Origin: Capitella teleta
Lineage: Eukaryota > Annelida > Polychaeta > Capitellidae
Direction of reading: 5' to 3'
Assembly: GCA_000328365.1 (NCBI GenBank)
Contig: KB299519.1
Coordinates: 201,863 to 265,862, forward strand
DNA length: 64,000 bases
Shown here: one piece after another, positions 1 to 23,815 of the stretch
How the letters are laid out: each line of letters starts with the position of its first letter
Numbering within the stretch: position 1 is the first letter of the stretch
Made by a program: the position numbers and the translations under genes
Notes under the pieces: model-generated
Seen by the model: the letters and a program-made list of their open reading frames with translations, nothing else
What the model was told of the DNA's origin: nothing
Database searches by the model: none

Positions 1-1784
1 CAACGACAATATCGAAATCATAACGTAATCTGAAATGCATAACGCATTATACGAATGTACATTATGTTTCAGCCGACTGTCCACTGATTTGATTGATTTC
101 CTTTTTCGTATCATCAGGGACGAAAAAGAAAGAGGAAAGGAAGAATCCAGGGGTGCTTTAAACGATTGGTTAGCACATGCATCGCTGGTGAAAGGCAACT
201 GAAAACCCATGGCCATCTAGTGAAAACAAAGAATGCATTACATACAATAGTACTACTGGACTGCAGTGTTAAAAGTTACACTTACCATTGATGCATTTAT
301 TGCAATGCAAAAGGCCGATGTATAAAATATTCATTTCATCGCAATACCAGAATCACGAGGATGTTTTAAAAATAAAAACCTGCTCTTGGTAATTATACGT
401 TCAGTATTTCGTAATGAATCGAGCATATTGGAAGTGCATAATTCATTAATTACATCATACGGAGGGGCTTGGCGTGCGCCGTATGATCAGCTATGCTCTT
501 AAAATGCAACGATTGTAGGATTTTCTTAAATGTACCATGACAGTAGATCTCTGTAATTCATTTTTGTGGGGGAAATAACCGCGTATAATGGATGAAGTTG
601 AGAAAAGTCCCGCTTTGAAGCACGCCCACTGTCTGCCCGTGTTAATATGCCAAGTACTTCATTCATTTAGCCCTTAATTGTGAGATGTCTCTCAGAGCCA
701 TGTCTGGAATGCATCTCGAGAGAAGATTTTTGACATTTCGTTTTATATCACACAACGGTTGCAGTCAGCAGAAAAGCGTCCGCTCATTTTGCAGATGCAA
801 AAAGATCCCGATTTACGACAGTGAGGTTTCAGCCACAAGAAATTACTGCGCTTGTGTACTTTATAGTAAGCCTGCTACACGGTTCGACGGAGCTTTGATG
901 AATTAGAATACGCGTTTTCTTGGAATTGCCGAATTCAATTTGCGACTTGATGCAAGGATCAGGGATTTCGAGTGGAACCCCGGTTTCGTTTTACAAAGCG
1001 AAATAATATTTCAATTATCAAAATATGACAAAAAGAGAGAGAGAGAAAAAAAATTAGAGGGGATTTACGAGTATAATAAATAAATAAATATTTATAAAAT
1101 TTTGTTTGTATTACAGCACATAATATTATGAGTGAACTATATTCACAATCAATTCATTTTTATATATTAAACTGTATTCGAGGACATTGAGGTTTACATA
1201 ACAAAGCTCATTGAATAACTACTAATTAGTAATTAATGATCACAGGATGAAAGTGTAGGCTTACATCTCTTGAAATGATGGAAATTATTTTGTAGCCGGA
1301 ATAAGATCAGGCAATTAGATTATGTCAGCATACAACATCCTAACAACATCTTGCAGTGATTCTAATTTTTACGTGTAATTACAAAACTTGGCACCTTGAT
1401 AGCTTATCATCGGTTTATTGTGTTTTAGTGTTGAGAACTGGAGTGAAATCAACGAAGCATAGAATCAATCGAACGAAGCGCAGCAACAACTCCTTGGAGC
1501 CCACTGCCAGATCGACGGCTGCGCAACGTTACTTCGTGTCACCTGTACAGCCAATCAGCACATGACGCTCAGGTAATGGCCGCTGCCTCACGCACCGCGC
1601 AATCAACCGATAAGGCACCGGTGAGACATGCAGGTGAGTTATGGAAGGCTGACACCCAGGCATACACCTGATGGATACACGGCCTGATGACCATCCCGTT
1701 AATTAGCCGGCAAAGTGTAAACACGGCCATGTCACACTTTGATGGATTCTGGTTGTGGTATATGGGGATCTGGCAAACATTACA

Positions 1785-1880
1785 CCTCGGCGGGGGGCGG
1801 GTCTGGGTTCTGCCGAGCAAGAGGACTGGGAGTGGAGGGGGCTGTGGGGGGAGGGGGCTGAGGTGGGGGAGGGGGTGCTC
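1785..1880 (+). other. G-rich tract with G-quadruplex potential
   Basis: The plus strand carries many runs of three to six G separated by short spacers, well above the AT-rich background. Four or more such runs within about 40 bases meet the usual criterion for an intramolecular G-quadruplex. No gene overlaps it, so any role is unknown. Confidence 0.5.
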
Positions 1881-1986
1881 TCAGTTCTGAATCATTGTTT
1901 AACACGCACTAGTCACTAGGGCATTGATAATTGTACACTAAAATATATATGTTTGTCGTATGATAATCGGATGAATTTCCGATTAC

Positions 1987-2157
<171 letters not shown>

Positions 2158-2889
2158 CCTCAAACACAAAATCACATGTACACACAGAGGTACATAGATG
2201 TGAACCTATGTAATATTATGTATGACCCAACATGACAAAGAACGCTAAGTGCGCAGATCTAGCGATATCAGAGTAGAGATGGCGCCCCACAATTGTGATA
2301 ATTATTCAAATTCTGTGGGTGCGCCACGCAAAGGCCGAAGCCATTGGGTTACAGGAGAGACCGGAGTATATAACTTCGCTATATATGCTTATAGTGTATA
2401 CGCTTAATAATTTAATCCCTGCATAAATATCTCATCCCTACAGGCCCCTACAGGGATGAGATATCGTAAGTTACATGTTGAGTATTTTCAGGCATATTAT
2501 TAATGCTGGGCAATGAAGACCTGAATGACGATTGATATACGTATATCGGATCAAGAAAACACATGAATAGCAGTCAGTGTGTGCAAAATTGTAAATGAAC
2601 TTTTTATTGTTATTCTAGTTCAGTTTTTACGTAAAATCATAAAAATAAATGACCACATTCTCCACAGATCTCAACACTATTTGGTTATAGCTCTATATGG
2701 GCATCAGAACAGAAACACGGCACCGGGGTTAATTGTTGTCCAAATGAATTTTTTCGATGCATTCCGATGGATCATTTTTTGCATGCTACCATAGACAGTA
2801 TCACACAGCGCATAGTCTATGCAGTTGAGTAGCACTGTTACGTCACCGACGAATTACATTAAGATTATAACCGATTACAATTTACAACT

Positions 2890-2985
2890 CACAACCATAA
2901 CGCCCTTTCGGCCGACTGGGTCTCGAACTCCAGACCTCTACAACCCACGCATGTCAAACGAAGCACTGAGCTATTCGGTATATCC
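2890..2985 (-). repeat. tRNA-derived SINE-like element
   Basis: Read on the minus strand, this stretch holds a Pol III A-box-like sequence (TAGCTCAGTGC) and, about 45 nt later, a B-box-like sequence (AGTTCGAGACC). That is the internal promoter layout of tRNAs and tRNA-derived SINEs. It does not fold as an intact tRNA, so a SINE head or decayed tRNA copy is the best reading. Ends are approximate. Confidence 0.5.
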
Positions 2986-3764
2986 TTCTAACATGACTAA
3001 TGCCCACTTCATCAGTTATTCCGTTACCCAGTAATTAATAAGAGTTGACCCTTGATTGGATTGGACTGGAAAATAAACTAGTCAACTACATTACGTCACA
3101 GAACAATAAAATATTTGTGCTTCATGACTATCCTCACAAAATAATAAATTTATTGTTTTTCACAGATCGCGCGCTCATCTTTCATTTCTCGAATGTTTTG
3201 CGTAGAGATAGCAATATACACCTTGCAGGGCACATCACTCATTGGCGCGCAATCGGCGGAGTACTGTCAAAACGCGTTGGGTTATTTTTGTAGTAATTTT
3301 GTAATTGAATTAGAGGATCAGAAAGCGGTTCTGTTAGCGCCGAGCAAGGGCTTCTGATTGCGCAGGTGCGAAGGTTCATTCGCGCGTCGTCAAGGTGATC
3401 CATAACGATGCGCAAAGCGGATCTATTTGTTTTCGGCGGACGAATGACTGCAATGTACACAAGATGAATCCGCGGATGTTTTCTGCGCTCACAGGAGAAC
3501 TGGTCGGGTGATGAGGGACACGGAGGAGCTGGTCGACGCTGTCCTGCTCCTCCAGGTGCATCTGCGTGCGGTGAGGGCTGCCTGCTTCAGGGGGAAATGT
3601 AAGATGCAATTATAGTATAGAAATTGTAAACACCTCGATGACTCAGTGCGTGTAAATGGTTGATATCTCTGCGTGAGCTATTTTATGAGCTATTTATAGT
3701 AACTTGTAGTTATGGCAACATATCACGCAAGTAAGGAATGTGTTTAACCATCTAATGTTATCTA

Positions 3765-3865
<101 letters not shown>

Positions 3866-6800
3866 TTGTTTTAGTGATGATTCCTCCATGAAAATATTTA
3901 TACGCCTCCAAAAATAATTTCATGGTCCAAGGAAGCATCCCCGAAAATTAATTACTAGTAATTTCAAAATCAATTATAACAATTAAGAGACCATTCAATT
4001 TCTCCTTGACCCTGCCTACTATAGAATCCTTATACCACAGTCTCATTCCCGTCACGAAGGTTTCATTATCTTTTGCGCATAACACCTAGTTATGGTACGA
4101 ATTGTACAGTCGCCATGGAGACGGCTGTATCTTCTTCATTCGCAGTGGTCACTCTGGACTGCCACGAGTCAATCACTCACACCTTACGATTCTCATTAAC
4201 CTGATATCAACAAGAAAACAAAAATCATCCTCTGGCATTTGTTTACGGCACCAGAGTGACCGGGACCAGGCGCTTACTCCACATTGCTCCATATATCCCT
4301 CCACTGGTTGCTATCTGATCATTCCCTGGCGGTCCCGGAGATCCAGACGAGGACGTTGCCCCTCGAAATGACCAGGTAATGAGCTCACGGTGCGATACCC
4401 GACAACAGGTGTGCTCCTCTCTTGTTTTACGGCTTTGAATTTTTGAACCCAGTAATCTCAGTAATCTTGGCCCGTTTGTCGGCGAGGACGGATTTAAGGC
4501 AGCGTGAAATGATGAGCACTGGCCACGAGGGGTCTTCAGAGAGGTGCTCAGGTAAGCACCCGTCGCTACCTGAGATTAATTACAGGTGATTTAGACCAAT
4601 AGGATTAGTGCGCGGAGTTAGGCATTCTGGGTGGTCAATGTATAATCATAATAATGCATGCAGACCATAAAATAAGTGTAGAACATAAAATGGTTAAATT
4701 TAAAATTACTGCGCCGCTGAAAGGCAAGCATTTCCTGATGGTTGAATGTACTTTCTTCTTCTGCCAATGCTCGGTGAATAAAACTGAATATTGCTGCATC
4801 TCTGTATCGGTACAAAAATGTTCCGGCCTCTATGTTTAGTATCTTTCATCGTCAGAGTTTGACTCCAGAATTCTGAGTTACACCCCTTGTGTTTACCATG
4901 CATGGCCAGAATCCTTAATACTACATTTAGTTGGCGCAATAGCGAATTAATAATAGCTTATACCCATGCAGAAGCATCGGTATGTGATCCGTCCATGTTT
5001 AGTGTGTTGACAGTATGCATGTACAGCATTGCAGCTTTCGACGGAAGCATTCCGTGTTTTAGGTGCGCTCAGTGATGACATCAACAGACGCGTGCATCGC
5101 TGCATCTTAGGGTTCGTTGCCTTTGACACGTTGTCTGTTGATCTCGACATCTACACTCACCTTTTGCTGTCAACCGAATCGCGCTTCACGTAAACACAGC
5201 CGAACGCACTCTCCAGTCGGTGCGGGGCTCACCACAGGTAACACACTATCTATCTATCACCTATTCTGTGGGGCTCGTGGCTCTGTATAGTCAATACCGC
5301 AGTGTCGCTGGAGCTAAATATTCTTATTAAATTAAAACGTTCTGATGCAAAATTATGACAATCAGACGCCTTTAAAATTGTATGTAATCCGTGTTATTTA
5401 TTAATTTATTGAATAATTAAACTAATAAAAAGTGAAGATTATTTGTACATGCGCAGAATTAGTAGGATGACGGTGCAGCGTTGAAGCATCTGTTCACTAT
5501 AGCTTGGAAATTAAGGGGACTATTAGCATAAAGCGACTCTTAGCACAAAGCACCATTATGTCGATTTTTCATTGAGTTGTTCGTATGGCGAAGTCCCCTT
5601 GAATCTGGCTTCAATTCTGATTTCTGACCGATCACGTGATCCCTATAATAAGCATTCTAGTTACTCCATTATAATTCTATGGGTAAATGTATACTCATGA
5701 CAGAGTATTTTTTTTATTGGAAAAGAACCAGAGAATACCTTTTTTCGACAACAAATTGATTCATAAATCAAACCTTGAAATTCAAACTCAGCAAGTATTC
5801 ACTTATCTCGCAAGCAGACACAACTTTCATTTCCCTCTGGTAATTTGCATTCTCTCGTCGCCCTGGTCGTTTTAATGGTCTTAATGGGCAACATTTCTGT
5901 TAATTCTCTTGCAACCTGACACCCCTGGAGGGTGGAATAACCCATGGATCAGAGAGCCATGTGCTGTCAACACTGCACCCCATTCCACGATCAAAAGAGA
6001 GGCGAACTTTCGGCCAGCGTTTGATGTTGAACAGATTGTAATGGTTGTTGTTGCATGTGTATCATGTATAGTGTATCCTTGCACGTAAGTATACAGTGGT
6101 TGTAAAACACGTATTACCGCGTTGTCATGTATATTAATTAATCACAACATTGATTAATTTGCTCAGTGAAATTTTACAAGAAATTGATCGGGTGCTTCAT
6201 GTTTTGATGTTTTTTGTTTTTTTTTGTTTTTTTTTTTTTACCCCATAATAAAGTGATTGGGTAAGGCAGAGGTCAACGATGTGTACATGTGCTTTTGTGC
6301 ATTTTTGCGTGTGCTATACCAGAGACAAGAAAGCTGCGGCATGTCGTCGCTAACTGCCTTGGACAGGGCAAGTGCAATGCAACTAATGGGAGAGGCATGT
6401 GACTGGTTTATGCGATCTAGATGGCGATATGTGATCTATTTGGGGAGGTTCCGTGTCGCTGCTTGCTGTTTGCTTAGGATATTTGTATCTGACCATAAAG
6501 TAGCCAGCTATCAAATTTATGACGACTTCGAAAAGAATTGCGTTGATTGAAGTGAGGGACAAATTTGAGCGCCGCGCCATCTGGAATCAGTTTAGTGAAT
6601 TGTGGACGCTAGTTGTGTACTAAAACAAATGATACTAATACATGTACTAATACTATTCGAATAATTTGAATTTTGTTGGTTCATGAACATTATGTAACAT
6701 TACAGAACAACATATTGTTCGAATTTCGCCACTCAAATGGACATTAAGCAAATATCGGGTCTTCGTTTTCTATTGAAGTTGCCCAAAATCATAAAATTCA

Positions 6801-7508
6801 TTTTCTATTTATATTTTATGTGACGTTTTTAGCATTAACTCAACTTGACCAGAATTCCGACGTCCAAACTTTTTCTATTTTGGCTTCTCCAATTTTTATT
6901 AATAAGCGATGGATTTATATCCAAACTGTAAAACCAAAATACACTTTATATTCATCAGTTTATTAACATGTGTTTACTATATACATCGCATACATACACA
7001 CCATGACGTCATCACAGAATAATATACACAGATGTATAAGACACGAAAGAGGGGGCATTCATTAAATATAACAAAATAAATAGCTACATGTACACAAAAT
7101 GTCAATCATCCAGGCAGACATCCGTCAAAATAGATCCGTAACAACACAATATGTATACATGAAACACAGAAGCATCCATGTCGCAGGTAATGTGCGCATA
7201 ATTCTACAGAGTTTGCACAAATATTCCACATAATCGGAGAGATCAATGATCATGTTTCGACGTACGGTGAGTGGTTTCATAATTAGCTTTATCTTTCTTT
7301 TAAACATTCATCCAGGATGACATAATCTTTATCTTATTAACATGCTTAAAACAAAGGCTTTCCGTAGCATCACCAGTACGCAATTTCCTGTCGGCACAAC
7401 ACCTTCAGAAATTGCGGATTTTCACCATCAATAGAAGAAGAAGAAGAAAAAACATCAGTCAGTAAATAAACAAAGTGAGCAAAGTGATCATAACGTCCTC
7501 GGGTGTCG

Positions 7509-16150
<8,642 letters not shown>

Positions 16151-16364
16151 TGAGGAGACAAACCTCCAAAATATCCGCGCAATCACGTGATGTAGTAAAC
16201 TTGAGCAATGGACTCTTAGTCGTGGAGCATGACTCTGCACTGTTGGTGATTCTTGGGTTCTCGTCGCGTCGATTTATCCGTCAAGATCCGAGTACAGATT
16301 GAAGTGAAGAAACACCTCCGGCAGGATCTTTGTGGAGTAGGTTAACTCCAGGGTGATTGACACC

Positions 16365-16480
16365 TGCAAGCCCCGCCCCTTGGTGCCAGCATTGCTCTCT
16401 AGAGATCTCTGATTGGTTGGGGATCTCCCACCTTCTTCCCTAAACCCCGCCCCTTTGCTCATCCCGTGCTCTGATTGGCT
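16365..16480 (-). promoter_or_regulatory. Duplicated GC-box plus CCAAT-box module upstream of Tbx1/10
   Basis: Two similar tandem modules lie about 220-330 bp upstream of the Tbx1/10 start codon. Each has CCCCGCCCCTT (GC boxes at 16371-16379 and 16445-16453), followed by CTGATTGG (16410-16416 and 16472-16478). Read in the direction of the gene these are GGGGCGGGG (Sp/KLF type) and CCAATCAG (NF-Y type). Spacing between the two elements is similar in both modules. A further ATTGG lies near 16524. This is the likely proximal promoter; the transcription start is not defined. Confidence 0.6.
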
Positions 16481-19400
16481 GGGAGTTCCACGGAAGCTCC
16501 TGTTTCTACGCATGAATCAGAGTAATTGGCTCTGAGGAAGTTTCAACAACTACTGCGGATCGCCTCCTCTCGCTTGTTGTTGTTGTTGCCATGGAGCAAA
16601 AAGTGTTTGTGTATAGCATATGTGATAAATGATTCGGTTAATTTATAAACTATATTGCACAACTTCCACAAGACAATTGAGGAAATACTCATCGAGGACT
16701 TACGCAGTTCTGAGTCTAAGTACAGCGCTGACATTCTTCTTGTGTTTAGTGGAATTTCTCCAGAAACTGAATCCGTCACCCGAAGCAACTCAATTCATCA
16801 GGATGCGGTTTCACTGGCGACACCTTTGCGAATGGCATGCAGCGATGACCTCTCCTGCGGCTGCTGCGGCTGCGGCTGCGGCTGCAAACAATGCCTGCGT
16901 GCAGAATGCATCCACTCACAAGAGTACATGAACATGCAGGTCTACGTACGCTGCAATTAATTGCACTGTAAATTATAATCTTTTACTCCGGAGCCTATTT
17001 TACACATTGCACGGATCATTCGAATTTACATTTTTTTTTTTTTTTTTACGTTTGGTTGACAAAGTGTTGCCTCTCTTCCTCATAGATAGAAGACTAGTTT
17101 TCTGTATCTAAATACAAATATATTGGGAACATGGTAATTTGTGTGAGGATGGTCCTTCTATGCAAATTATGTATACTAATGGTTCTAGGCATAATGTGGT
17201 ATGCTAGTACACCCAAAAAGTTAACGCGGTTTCAATAATTATATTCATGTACACGATTCTTGAAGCTCCAAAATTTCCCGTTTTTCTCCTTTCAAACCAA
17301 AAATCCGACATGCAAAGCTTGGGTTTTTACATTTGGAAATTGGGGAATCGCTGTTCTTAAAATTGCCGGGAAAAATGCATTTCAATTGATTGGGGAATTG
17401 ATCTGCGATGCATATACTGAGGTATTTTCACTTTGAGTCATTCGGTCAAACTCTGGATGTCTCAATTCTGAACTGGGAATAACTTCCATGAAAACGAAGG
17501 TGAAATAAAGACATTTCACGCAGAAATCTCTCTCATTCTTCATCGTGCATGTTTATATGTTATACATCATACACATGTATGTATATAGAATACGTTGCTC
17601 TTGTTTTGGCCGTGTTTATACTCGTGACGTCACAGCATGTGTATCTCTTAGTGGCGTAAGAGGGCGTATACATCATTCGAGATCATCACACGGAGCTGTC
17701 TCCTGCATAAGATTTAGGATGCACTTATCAACGCGAAAACACTCCTAGAAAAATGAGGAGCATTTCGCCGATAAGGGCTTAAGAAGCGTGTCTGCAAAAC
17801 AAAGCGAACGAAGGGCACAGATAACTCCACGTCGAATGCACACATCGAACCCCTTTGTTATACATACTATTATAAGTATATATAGTAGACGGTAGTAGCA
17901 TGTTATATAATGAATGAGTTCAGAGCCTGTATATGTATAGCACAGAAAGGAATGCACAGGAAGTAGGCATAATAAACTACATTAATTTCCAATTTCTGCT
18001 CTCGAGTTTCGTGGGTGCTGGATTCGTGCGATGACAAACTGCACCTCATCAAGACGCGGATCGTCGTCGTCGACTGTTCTTCCGCTTCGGGGCATTCTAC
18101 GAGGACATTTTGGTTTGTGTCAGAAGTCGGTTGTCACGATCGCTGATAGCAAAGATCGTCGAGGGCAGGAGGTGCCGCCAAATCGAAGGATCAAAGAGCC
18201 AATATACAGACCGTATCACATACATCATAATGTAGAAATCACCCATGCTATTATATAGACACAACCGTAGCCCAATCTGAATAATTTAATGAAATGTATA
18301 TATTAATTCATTAACTTGGTGCACATACCCATTATGCAATAGAACACCACAGTATGCATTGAATCAATTCATATTTTCCCATTGCATATAAAGGGTGGAT
18401 GCCGACCCGTGTCGTTATCGCTGTGACGTCAAGGGTCGTTGCCATGGAGACAAGGATCACCGCCCGCGTTATCCGAGGTGCGACGTTTGCTCAGGGCGGC
18501 ATGCGCGGAATTCTTTATAGGTGTGAAATTACAAATTTCTACTTGTTCAGAGATAAAAGTTCGATTTAAAGCATCACATCCTATCTCTGTATATAAGTCC
18601 ACCGATTCGGTCACGAAGAAATCGCTTTAGGGTCGGATTTATTGGCTTATATCCTAAGCAGCAGAGCCGACTGTAAAGAAATGATTTAAAGCGCTGCTAA
18701 GACTGCACTGTACTACATCTGAGGCGTATCATGGGAATAAATCACAGCATACTGAGAGCATCTGCATATGCTGCATATATATGATTCATTGAGACGTCAT
18801 TTTCTGACATTTGATAAGAAAGTCCTGCCTTTGTGTTGCGCTCGCTCTTTCGCTCATTTAATCGTTTACGAATCAATTTATAAATGAGACCCGCGTACAC
18901 ACGTAAGATGACGCTCCGTCCGTCATTCGCAGGTGAAGTTAAAACGCAGTCGCCTGGCTGAACTACGAGTTCACTTTGTGTCCGAGCGTCGACCGACCTT
19001 TGTTTATGTGTATCGCAATGTTACGTAAGGTGTTTAAGGGGAGGATTGTGGGTGACGAGGTAAGCAGCAGAACAGGTGAGCCAGTCACTCGATACTTGAC
19101 TCCTAATTAATGTTTACAATACGCCAGGTAGATAGTAATTGAATGAACGACCGCGTGGTAACCACACGCCTACCATTCATTATAACACGCCTGATATGGC
19201 AGTATACAAAAACACAACGTCAGGTGTTAGTCACTCAGTACATATAGTTCGGATCGGAAAACCCGCTTCATGCAATTGGCTCGCACGATATTTCATGCAG
19301 TTGCTTTCAAATGATCGGTCAGAAGTTTCTTGCTGTGAATTTATGACACTTTTATGAGTATTCAGACGCCAAGGAAAGCATAAAAGACTAATTCAGCACA

Positions 19401-22400
19401 TGGCACAGCTCATGTGTCGCTGCTTCTCTGACATCTACACTCCCAGCGACAAGATCGATTTCACTTTCGCTTCCGAACCTCGTGAACGGTAATGATGATG
19501 ATGCTGATGATGGTGACTGTGGTTCCGAGTGGAAGACACTCCACCTGCGCCGGTGTTTGTGTGGTCGATCTTCGGTGTTAACCAGCGACGTCTGAGAAAT
19601 CATTCTCGTTTATATATTGGCACATAATTGATTTCACGCCAGGTGTTTTTTTAGTTCTTGCAGTTGATAGATACCGGGTATCAACTGTGCATAATGTTAC
19701 CCTTTATCAAATGAAATCTTAACCATTGTCAATTTTTCGCCCTCTGATATGAATAAATATTAGTGAATTTGCCACTGCACTGGAACTATTAGGAAATCCA
19801 TTCAATTCAAATGAATTGACAGCTCACCTCTAACCTGAATAGTCACCATTCAATGATTGCCTTGACCCCTCAACACAACGATATCCAGGAAATCCAGGCA
19901 AAATCCCGACTTTCCTTTAATTAAAAAAAGAGAGAAGTCGTCCTCCATAATTCACTCCTCCTACATTTATGGTTTTATAGCATCGACAATTTGCGCGAAC
20001 TTTCCCGTGGAATGAAACCGAAACTTAAAATGCAGCTCACTGTCCGCTTTTGCACACGCTTAGCGTTAGGATCAAACAACTAAACTAAAAAAGAAACACG
20101 GCCACTATTACACGTAATAGTACAAGTAATTTCACAATTTGTTATGAAATAAAATGCCACGCTTAAGGCACTATATAGGCCTACTTCAGCAGAGCCATGC
20201 AACTGCCCGAACTGTTCCGTGTTAACCGATTTGGACAGGCAGTAGCCCCCCCTCTTCTGACCACAGTTGACCAGCGTCCACCAGGGTCATCGATAGCTGC
20301 TCAGGTAGTTTTGTGATCATTCTGATCAAACGATTTTCTCAAGAGATAAACAAAATGGCCGTGCCTGTCTATTGCTCAGCCTTTGTCACAAATTGTTTCC
20401 GTTGACAGCGAGCAGGAGCATTTCAGTCAGAGGTCCTTGCTCCCCACACCTGTCTTCACAGGGCGCAGGTGACCTCTGACCTCACCCTTCGGCCTCACGG
20501 TATGCAGGGCCACGCTAGAGTAACAACTGCGCTCGCCTTTTATCGCTCGCCCTGCTGAGATCAATTATCCGACTCACAATTCCATTGAAGTGAATATGTT
20601 TTATAGGGATCGCTCCGGAAGAGAAGACCACCCGAGTTTTTGTTGGAGATAATTAAGCTAACAAACTATAAGGCCGACCACAGCAGAGAGATTATCTTTC
20701 GCTTTCCCATGCAGCTTAGCAAAGCAATGCGAAATATACACCAAACAAAAACGTCGCGCCTTGTAATAATTCACGATGAATTACTACCTTCGAATGCGCT
20801 GCTTATAATTGGTACAAATGACTGCACTCTGAGACCGGGAAGAAACCTCGTCTTAATTGAGGCATGTGTTGACAGACGCCCAGCTAATGATTCAATATTT
20901 CCTTCCCTTCCCCCCTGCACCCATGCACTTCTTCCCAGGGTTCAAAAAGGGGTCAATATCCTCTCAATTTGGGTTCTGTTAAAATCGAACTGAAAGAGGC
21001 CGCAATAGACAAACCTGCGCATCAATCTTGATTCAATATAAAACAGAGTTGGGGGTGGGGGGGTGGGGCAGCAACGGCTGAGTTGGTTGCGTAGGAAGCG
21101 AAAGATCCAAGAGAGCAGAAATCTTACAATGCTCTTACTTTTTATTCCCAAGCGAAGGTGAAGGGGCCCAAACCTGATATCTCTGTTACACGCATTTCCC
21201 TCTCTTAATTGCTTCTTTATCGCCAATTCTCGAAGCTGAGGTGTCAAACTGCATCCTTCTCTTTTCGTGGGATGACGTATGATTCTGCACTTGCGTCTTC
21301 GACAAAGCAGTTGTATATAACCGCAGCAACATGCGCCAACCGGAATTGATTTGATTCCAAACTTCTGCTGAATAAATCATTCATTTGAATTGTCAGACCA
21401 TGATCAGAGACAGTCAGCGAAAATTCAATTTGTGACGGCCACTTTGTTCATGAGACAAACGGTATACATTGTATCAATGCAAAATCTGCTATTGAATGAA
21501 TCAATATATACAAAGTTTCCATTATGAGTTGTAGAACATAAGAAGAATCGATGAATAGAGCGCCTACATCGGCATGAAATGCACTTAGTGATGACGTAAC
21601 TCTTGGGTGGTCGTGGTGACGAGCGATGACGAAGAGGGAGGTGCTCAGATCGAATTGCAAACCGACTTGGAGAGCAATTGATCAAAATCTGTCTGCGGCG
21701 ATTTATCCAGGAAAATGGACACCGGATCTGAATCCCGGGATCCAAGCCAATCGCTCCATCATGATCGAAGAGCAGGACCTGAGGGGACAAGCCGACTTTC
21801 AACAAGGTTCGCTTTTGTCTCAACGTGGATGCTATACCTCCAAGACTGTAATCGAAGTGTACGCATCAGTAGACTATGATTAATCGCTTTGGCGTCTTGA
21901 AAATATAGCTTGTCATCTGAGTATTTCTTGATCGCGATTCGCTTCACTTGCAGATTCGATTGGAGTTCGCACAGGTATCCTCTCCATCCATGCATCATAA
22001 AGCAAAGTTGATATTTCCTATTTATTTATATACATTTTCTACATGTACATGCAATCCCAGTGATTGGATCCTGGCACGGGGAGGAGTATTTATGGTAGGC
22101 AGTCCGAATGGCGTTTTCGGGATAACAAGGGAGGCTGCACAGTCGGGCGAATTTTGACAGCAGTTTATTCGTAAACAACACAAACTTTGATGGATGGCTT
22201 TCTGCTCTGAGCAGGTACGATTACCAAACGAAAGCCCAGCTGAGGAACGACGCGCCTTCGCTTGTCCCAGGGTCATTCATCCTGCGACAAAAAACGAGAA
22301 ATTCGGATAAAAAGTTCAGCGAAACACATCTTACAATATCTTATGACATAACGACATAATTCAATTTCAAGATACATGTGTATTTATGCAAGGATATATA

Positions 22401-23337
22401 GGGCCTGATTGAGGTTTTCATTAAGTGTGTATTGACCTTGTGCATTACCATGAGCGGGGGTCGGAGGTTATTGGCACTTGCCAGACTGATAGACCAGGAA
22501 TGATGCTCTCAATTCAGAGATAACCGGGCGCTGTTCTTGGCTTCTGGTGTCTTGTGGGCGCTTGTACAATCAAGTAAGAATGTAGATTACGATAATCACC
22601 GGCACATTCAAGATGGCCGGCACATGGGACTCCGTTCATTATCTCGGTGCTGAAATTGACTACGTCTGCGCATAGGCAGCTGAGAATAGCATCTATAAAC
22701 TGCATGGTCTCCCTGGGTTTGGCGAGGTCAGGAATGTCCCAGTAGATCAGGCTTTGCGAACAAGGTATATACTCACGTCTTCCAGTAGCCAGGACATACC
22801 TATACAACATAATTTCGCCGATTCGGACTCTGCTCTCGATCCGCTCCACCTTCTCAAACTCGTTTCATGATTGATTTCTTGAGTCCTTCGTCTGATTGCG
22901 CGTGGCATTCCTTTCCTCGTCAGATGACAGAGATTTGTGGTTTGAGAAATCGAAATAAATGGCGCGTCGATTGACGTACATCCTCTCAATTTTCTAATGG
23001 CCAATTGCGAACATAATTCAGAAATGTGAACTTGCTCTTATCGGAGTGAGAATATGTCTTCTCGGTTGCGTCCTCGGCGTCTTTGAGGCGTGATGGCACC
23101 ACTGATAGTGCATCAGGAAACATCAGTCTTCACGTAACGCATCGCTCCGCCATTCGCATTCGATAACTCACGCAACGAATTAAAATTTATTCACAGGGTT
23201 TAAATCTGGAGTGAAAATAGACAATTATGCGAGTGAGCAACATGATTAGCATCCATGACAAAAATAAAGTTGTATGATTAAATGGGTAATTAAAGGATTG
23301 AATCACTTCTTAATTGTAAATTTCAAAACAATATGAG

Positions 23338-23815
23338 ACATACAGAGTGGGCCAAAAGTAGTCTATCTATACCACGTTAAAGATTCCACTGCTTTCCAAT
23401 TATGCATTTCTGAGATCGTAGTGTAAAAATCATACGAACATAAGAGAAATAAATACTTAGTAATGGTTAGTCTAACATGTCATGCTTCTATTCCTATACT
23501 TTCTATTCCAATTTCATCCACTTTTATGCCGATTTATCTCAATTAATAGAATGCACTCATCATTCCGCGATATTTCCACTTTTGGCGGCAAACAGGGCCC
23601 CGGACCGTGGATAAGCTTCATTGAACGCATAAGTAAGGCAACGCTCTTGAACTTTTTTTTTTTTTTTTTTTTTTTCTTTTTTTTTTTCTGAGAGTACTAT
23701 TGTAGTGACAGTAGCACTAATGTTTATCTCCTAAAATCAAAACAAAGCACAGAGTTTGCATTGAAGCGCCATACAAGATATGACATTCCTTAATGCTCGT
23801 TCAGGGGCTCATCTG
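23338..23815 (-). repeat. Interspersed repeat, family B, copy 1 (inverted relative to 32-kb copy)
   Basis: Its reverse complement matches about 32046-32528 over its length. Shared pieces include GGGCCAAAAGTAG at one end, then segments around GACATGTCA and GATAAACATTAG, and a conserved GAGCATTAAGGAATGTCAT at the other. The AGAGTGGGCCAAAAGTAG end, next to a TA, resembles termini of mariner-type DNA elements, but no transposase and no second inverted terminus are visible. A long T run interrupts this copy. Confidence 0.65.

Noticed and set aside
2819-3034. 71-residue plus-strand frame
   Set aside because: It lies across the SINE-like element on the other strand, has no family motif and no splice support.
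3511-3609. Small frame MRDTEELVDAVLLLQ with a donor-like site after it
   Set aside because: It reads like an amphipathic helix but matches nothing I recognise and has no partner exons.
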